26,500 nucleotides of DNA from Mesostigma viride. Its lineage: Eukaryota; Streptophyta; Mesostigmatophyceae; Mesostigmatales; Mesostigmataceae. Under the pieces are notes generated by a model. The model searched no databases. It saw nothing but the letters and a program-made list of their open reading frames with translations, and was not told the origin of the DNA. Position 1 is the first letter of the stretch, and each line of letters starts with the position of its first letter. Of the stretch, positions 1 to 26,500 are shown in pieces. The stretch spans positions 6,715,038 to 6,741,537 of the forward strand of contig RPFO01000154.1 of NCBI GenBank assembly GCA_009746045.1. Reading direction: 5' to 3'. A program made the translations under genes and the position numbers.

Positions 1-229
1 GATCATATGCACATATACTTGTGAAATTGCCATAATTTATACACTCTCTGACAGTAGTCCAAACTTTCTTGCCTACAACTTTCTCTATACTATAACTTTT
101 TCCCTTGACTTGCCTGGTGGCTGGTAAACGTGCCAGACAGATTGACTAGGACTCATTTGGCTCTCCACTTTGCAAATCCTCTCCTGGTGTTGTGCGCCTT
201 TGCAATTCTCTTTTTCTCTCTGCCCACAG
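1..229 (+). other. Intron sequence upstream of the first visible LRR exon
   Basis: AT-rich sequence ending in a pyrimidine-rich stretch and a CACAG acceptor at 225-229. No repeat exon or other coding signal is visible. The next exon begins inside a codon (phase 2), so at least one exon lies to the left of the window. Confidence 0.6.
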
Positions 230-26260
<26,031 letters not shown>

Positions 26261-26500
26261 GTATGCGACCGACCGTGATCACAAGAGTGTTTCTTGGGAG
26301 ATGCTGGGCGCCAGCAGCAGAGGGCAATACGCTTGCACCTGCCACCCCCACGATGTCGCATGACCAGAATGGGTGTTAACCACCTCAGAATGGTTGACGG
26401 CAGTAGAGAGTTTGTGACATCCTAGTAGGCTAGTCCCTTATTATTTAGCAGGGCATAACAGCTGGCACCCTAGCTTGTAGTTCACCGCGATTTCCATGCA
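26261..26500 (+). other. Intron 16 (start), continues off the window
   Basis: No further exon recognised before the window ends. Confidence 0.5.

Noticed and set aside
26261-26379. Gene end at the in-frame TAA at 26377
   Set aside because: The 39 codons after 26260 have no domain character and a good phase-1 donor (GTATGC) precedes them, so an intron is more likely.

Overview
The window looks like nuclear DNA of a green alga, probably chlorophycean (Chlamydomonas/Volvox-like). The reasons are plant-type leucine-rich repeats, many GT-AG introns, a very long (S)PPPP hydroxyproline-glycoprotein-like tract, dense simple repeats, and a decayed tyrosine-recombinase (DIRS-like) retroelement inside an intron. 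The species cannot be named from the sequence.

Almost the whole window is one incomplete + strand gene that enters from the left and leaves on the right. I could follow it by reading phase through 16 exons, about 7.28 kb of coding sequence and about 2,425 codons. Exons 1-10 (230-14307) each encode one leucine-rich repeat and share phase-2 borders. Exon 11 (14719-14810) is the LRR end cap and exon 12 (16290-16376) a small Cys-rich piece. Exon 13 (17764-23412, 5,649 nt) is one giant exon: about 1,570 codons of Pro-rich repeat, then about 310 residues of glycosylatable extracellular sequence with SEA-like and Ig-like character. Exons 14-16 (24520-26260) finish a second Ig-like domain and start a hydrophobic, probably membrane-embedded region reminiscent of algal/fungal TRP-like proteins. 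The inferred product is a large surface receptor or sensor: LRR ectodomain, rigid Pro-rich stalk, Ig-like membrane-proximal domains, membrane part. Signal peptide, remaining membrane helices and C terminus lie outside the window.

The introns carry the rest. The 7.8-kb intron 8 (5947-13740) holds a decayed YR retroelement (gag-like ORF, RT fragment, tyrosine recombinase pseudogene, AT-rich hairpin), a 526-bp element with perfect 34-bp terminal inverted repeats, and a 304-bp foldback element plus an older partial copy. Other introns contain a perfect 28-bp palindrome, a 370-bp CA/CT/GGGC/poly-G block, an AT repeat and two minisatellites.

The most unusual observation is in the Pro-rich tract. 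Six copies of a one-base-short repeat unit switch the reading frame between PPPPSP, HHPAL and TTQPS repeats in two groups of three, so the downstream globular domain stays in frame. A 753-bp (251-codon) tandem duplication lies in the same tract. No bacterial-type operon, CRISPR array, rRNA or tRNA was seen.
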